Positions 5,072 through 5,816 of a stretch of DNA of 5,816 nt are shown in pieces. The DNA is taken from the NCBI GenBank assembly GCA_963922235.1, contig CAWUIJ010000159.1, positions 1 through 5,816 of the forward strand, written 5' to 3'. Source of the stretch: Parvularcula sp963922235 (GTDB lineage: Bacteria > Pseudomonadota > Alphaproteobacteria > Caulobacterales > Parvularculaceae). Below the pieces are notes generated by a model. The model was given only the letters and a program-made list of their open reading frames with translations, did not search any database and was not told where the DNA came from. The position numbers and the translations under genes were made by a program. The first letter of the stretch is position 1. Each line of letters opens with the position of its first letter.

Positions 5072-5815
5072 ATGAGCAAGAACATCGAAAACAAGGTCGT
5101 CGTGATCACAGGTGGCAGCAGCGGCTTGGGCGAAGATATGGCCCGCCACCTCGCCAAACTCGGCGCAAAGGTCGTTTTGGGGGCTCGGCGCGAAGACAAG
5201 CTCAAATCCATTGTCGCTGATATCCGCGCGCAGGGCGGCCAGGCTGATTGCATGACGTGTGACGTGACCGTGCGCGAAGACGTCAGCGCCTTGGTCCAAA
5301 AGGCGATCGATAGCTTTGGCGGCATCGATGTGATGGTGAACAATGCGGGCCTCATGGCCGTTGGCCCGTTGAAAGCGACCCTGACGGATGAATGGGATCG
5401 CATGATCGACATCAACATCAAAGGCGTTCTCTACGGCATCGCCGCTGCACTCCCCATCTTCAAGGAGCAGCAGAGCGGTCAGTTCATCAACATCTCGTCG
5501 ACAGCTGGCCTCAAGGTCTTCCGAGGCAATGTGGTCTATTGCGGAACGAAGTTTGCGGTTCGCGCGATCAGCGAAGGCCTCCGCATGGAGGCTGGCAAAG
5601 ACATCCGTGTGACCACGATTGAGCCAGGGATGATCGATACAGAACTTGTTCAGGGCACGACGCATGACCGAAGCGCCTCAGCGATGAGCGAGATCTATGA
5701 TCAGGTCGCCATCGGCTCCGACTCCATTTCAAGAGCGGTCGCTTACGCAATCGAGCAGCCAAGCGACGTGGACGTCAATGAGATGGTGATCCGCCCAACG
5801 GCTCAGGAAATGTAA
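5072..5815 (+). CDS. Classical SDR-family NAD(P)-dependent oxidoreductase
   Basis: This is a 247-residue cytoplasmic short-chain dehydrogenase/reductase, full length for the classical type, ending at TAA one base before the window edge. The cofactor loop is TGGSSGLG (13-20). GARR (37-40), with basic residues at the end of the second strand and no acidic residue there, favours NADP(H). NNAG is at 90-93. The catalytic tetrad is N115, S143, Y156 and K160 (NISSTAG, then YCGTK), followed by the EPGMIDTEL loop (184-192). The C-terminus, VDVNEMVIRPTAQ, is typical of a broad group of SDRs annotated only as oxidoreductases, so the substrate cannot be read from sequence. It lies 23 bp after the IYD-like gene on the same strand with its own strong ribosome-binding site, which suggests a two-gene operon. 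Whether the two proteins act on the same compound is inference. Confidence 0.93.
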   Translation: MSKNIENKVVVITGGSSGLGEDMARHLAKLGAKVVLGARREDKLKSIVADIRAQGGQADCMTCDVTVREDVSALVQKAIDSFGGIDVMVNNAGLMAVGPLKATLTDEWDRMIDINIKGVLYGIAAALPIFKEQQSGQFINISSTAGLKVFRGNVVYCGTKFAVRAISEGLRMEAGKDIRVTTIEPGMIDTELVQGTTHDRSASAMSEIYDQVAIGSDSISRAVAYAIEQPSDVDVNEMVIRPTAQEM

Positions 5816-5816
5816 G

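Noticed and set aside
5042..5665. Minus-strand open frame (207 codons) opposite the SDR gene
   Set aside because: The SDR carries all catalytic motifs; the antisense frame has no recognisable domain.

Overview
The window looks like ordinary chromosomal DNA from a GC-rich alphaproteobacterium. The main reasons are an FtsZ with the alphaproteobacterial type of C-terminal tail (ending PAFLRRQN), a glutathione reductase with the GTCVVRGCVPKK redox motif, and a CtrA-like TTAT-N7-TTAAC element upstream of ftsZ. I cannot place it to an order. I see no tRNA or rRNA gene, insertion sequence, CRISPR array, phage gene or obvious shift in base or codon use.

Layout from left to right. (1) On the minus strand, rpiA (ribose-5-phosphate isomerase A) is followed 84 bp later by the first 213 codons of gor (glutathione reductase), which runs off the left edge. 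They probably share a transcript. The oxidative pentose phosphate pathway supplies the NADPH that glutathione reductase uses. (2) After a 116-bp divergent gap, a DUF418/YeiB-like multi-pass membrane protein is encoded on the plus strand. (3) Convergent to it is ftsZ on the minus strand, complete and with its own intrinsic terminator in the 97-bp convergent gap. ftsZ stands alone here: no ftsA, ftsQ, ddl, murC or lpxC lies beside it. (4) A 144-bp divergent gap separates ftsZ from a plus-strand pair: an FMN-dependent nitroreductase-fold protein that closely resembles iodotyrosine deiodinase (IYD), and, 23 bp downstream, a classical NADP-type short-chain dehydrogenase/reductase ending one base before the window edge.

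The most interesting point is the nitroreductase-fold gene. It carries the Glu/Tyr/Lys triad (E94, Y98, K119) with the same spacing as the residues that clamp the halotyrosine zwitterion in characterised IYDs. It is therefore better called an IYD-like flavoprotein than a generic nitroreductase. The second point is regulatory and positional: an isolated ftsZ whose upstream region holds a near-consensus CtrA box. I found no evidence for a wholly new multi-gene system. The six genes belong to known families, and the novelty lies in substrate, context and control.
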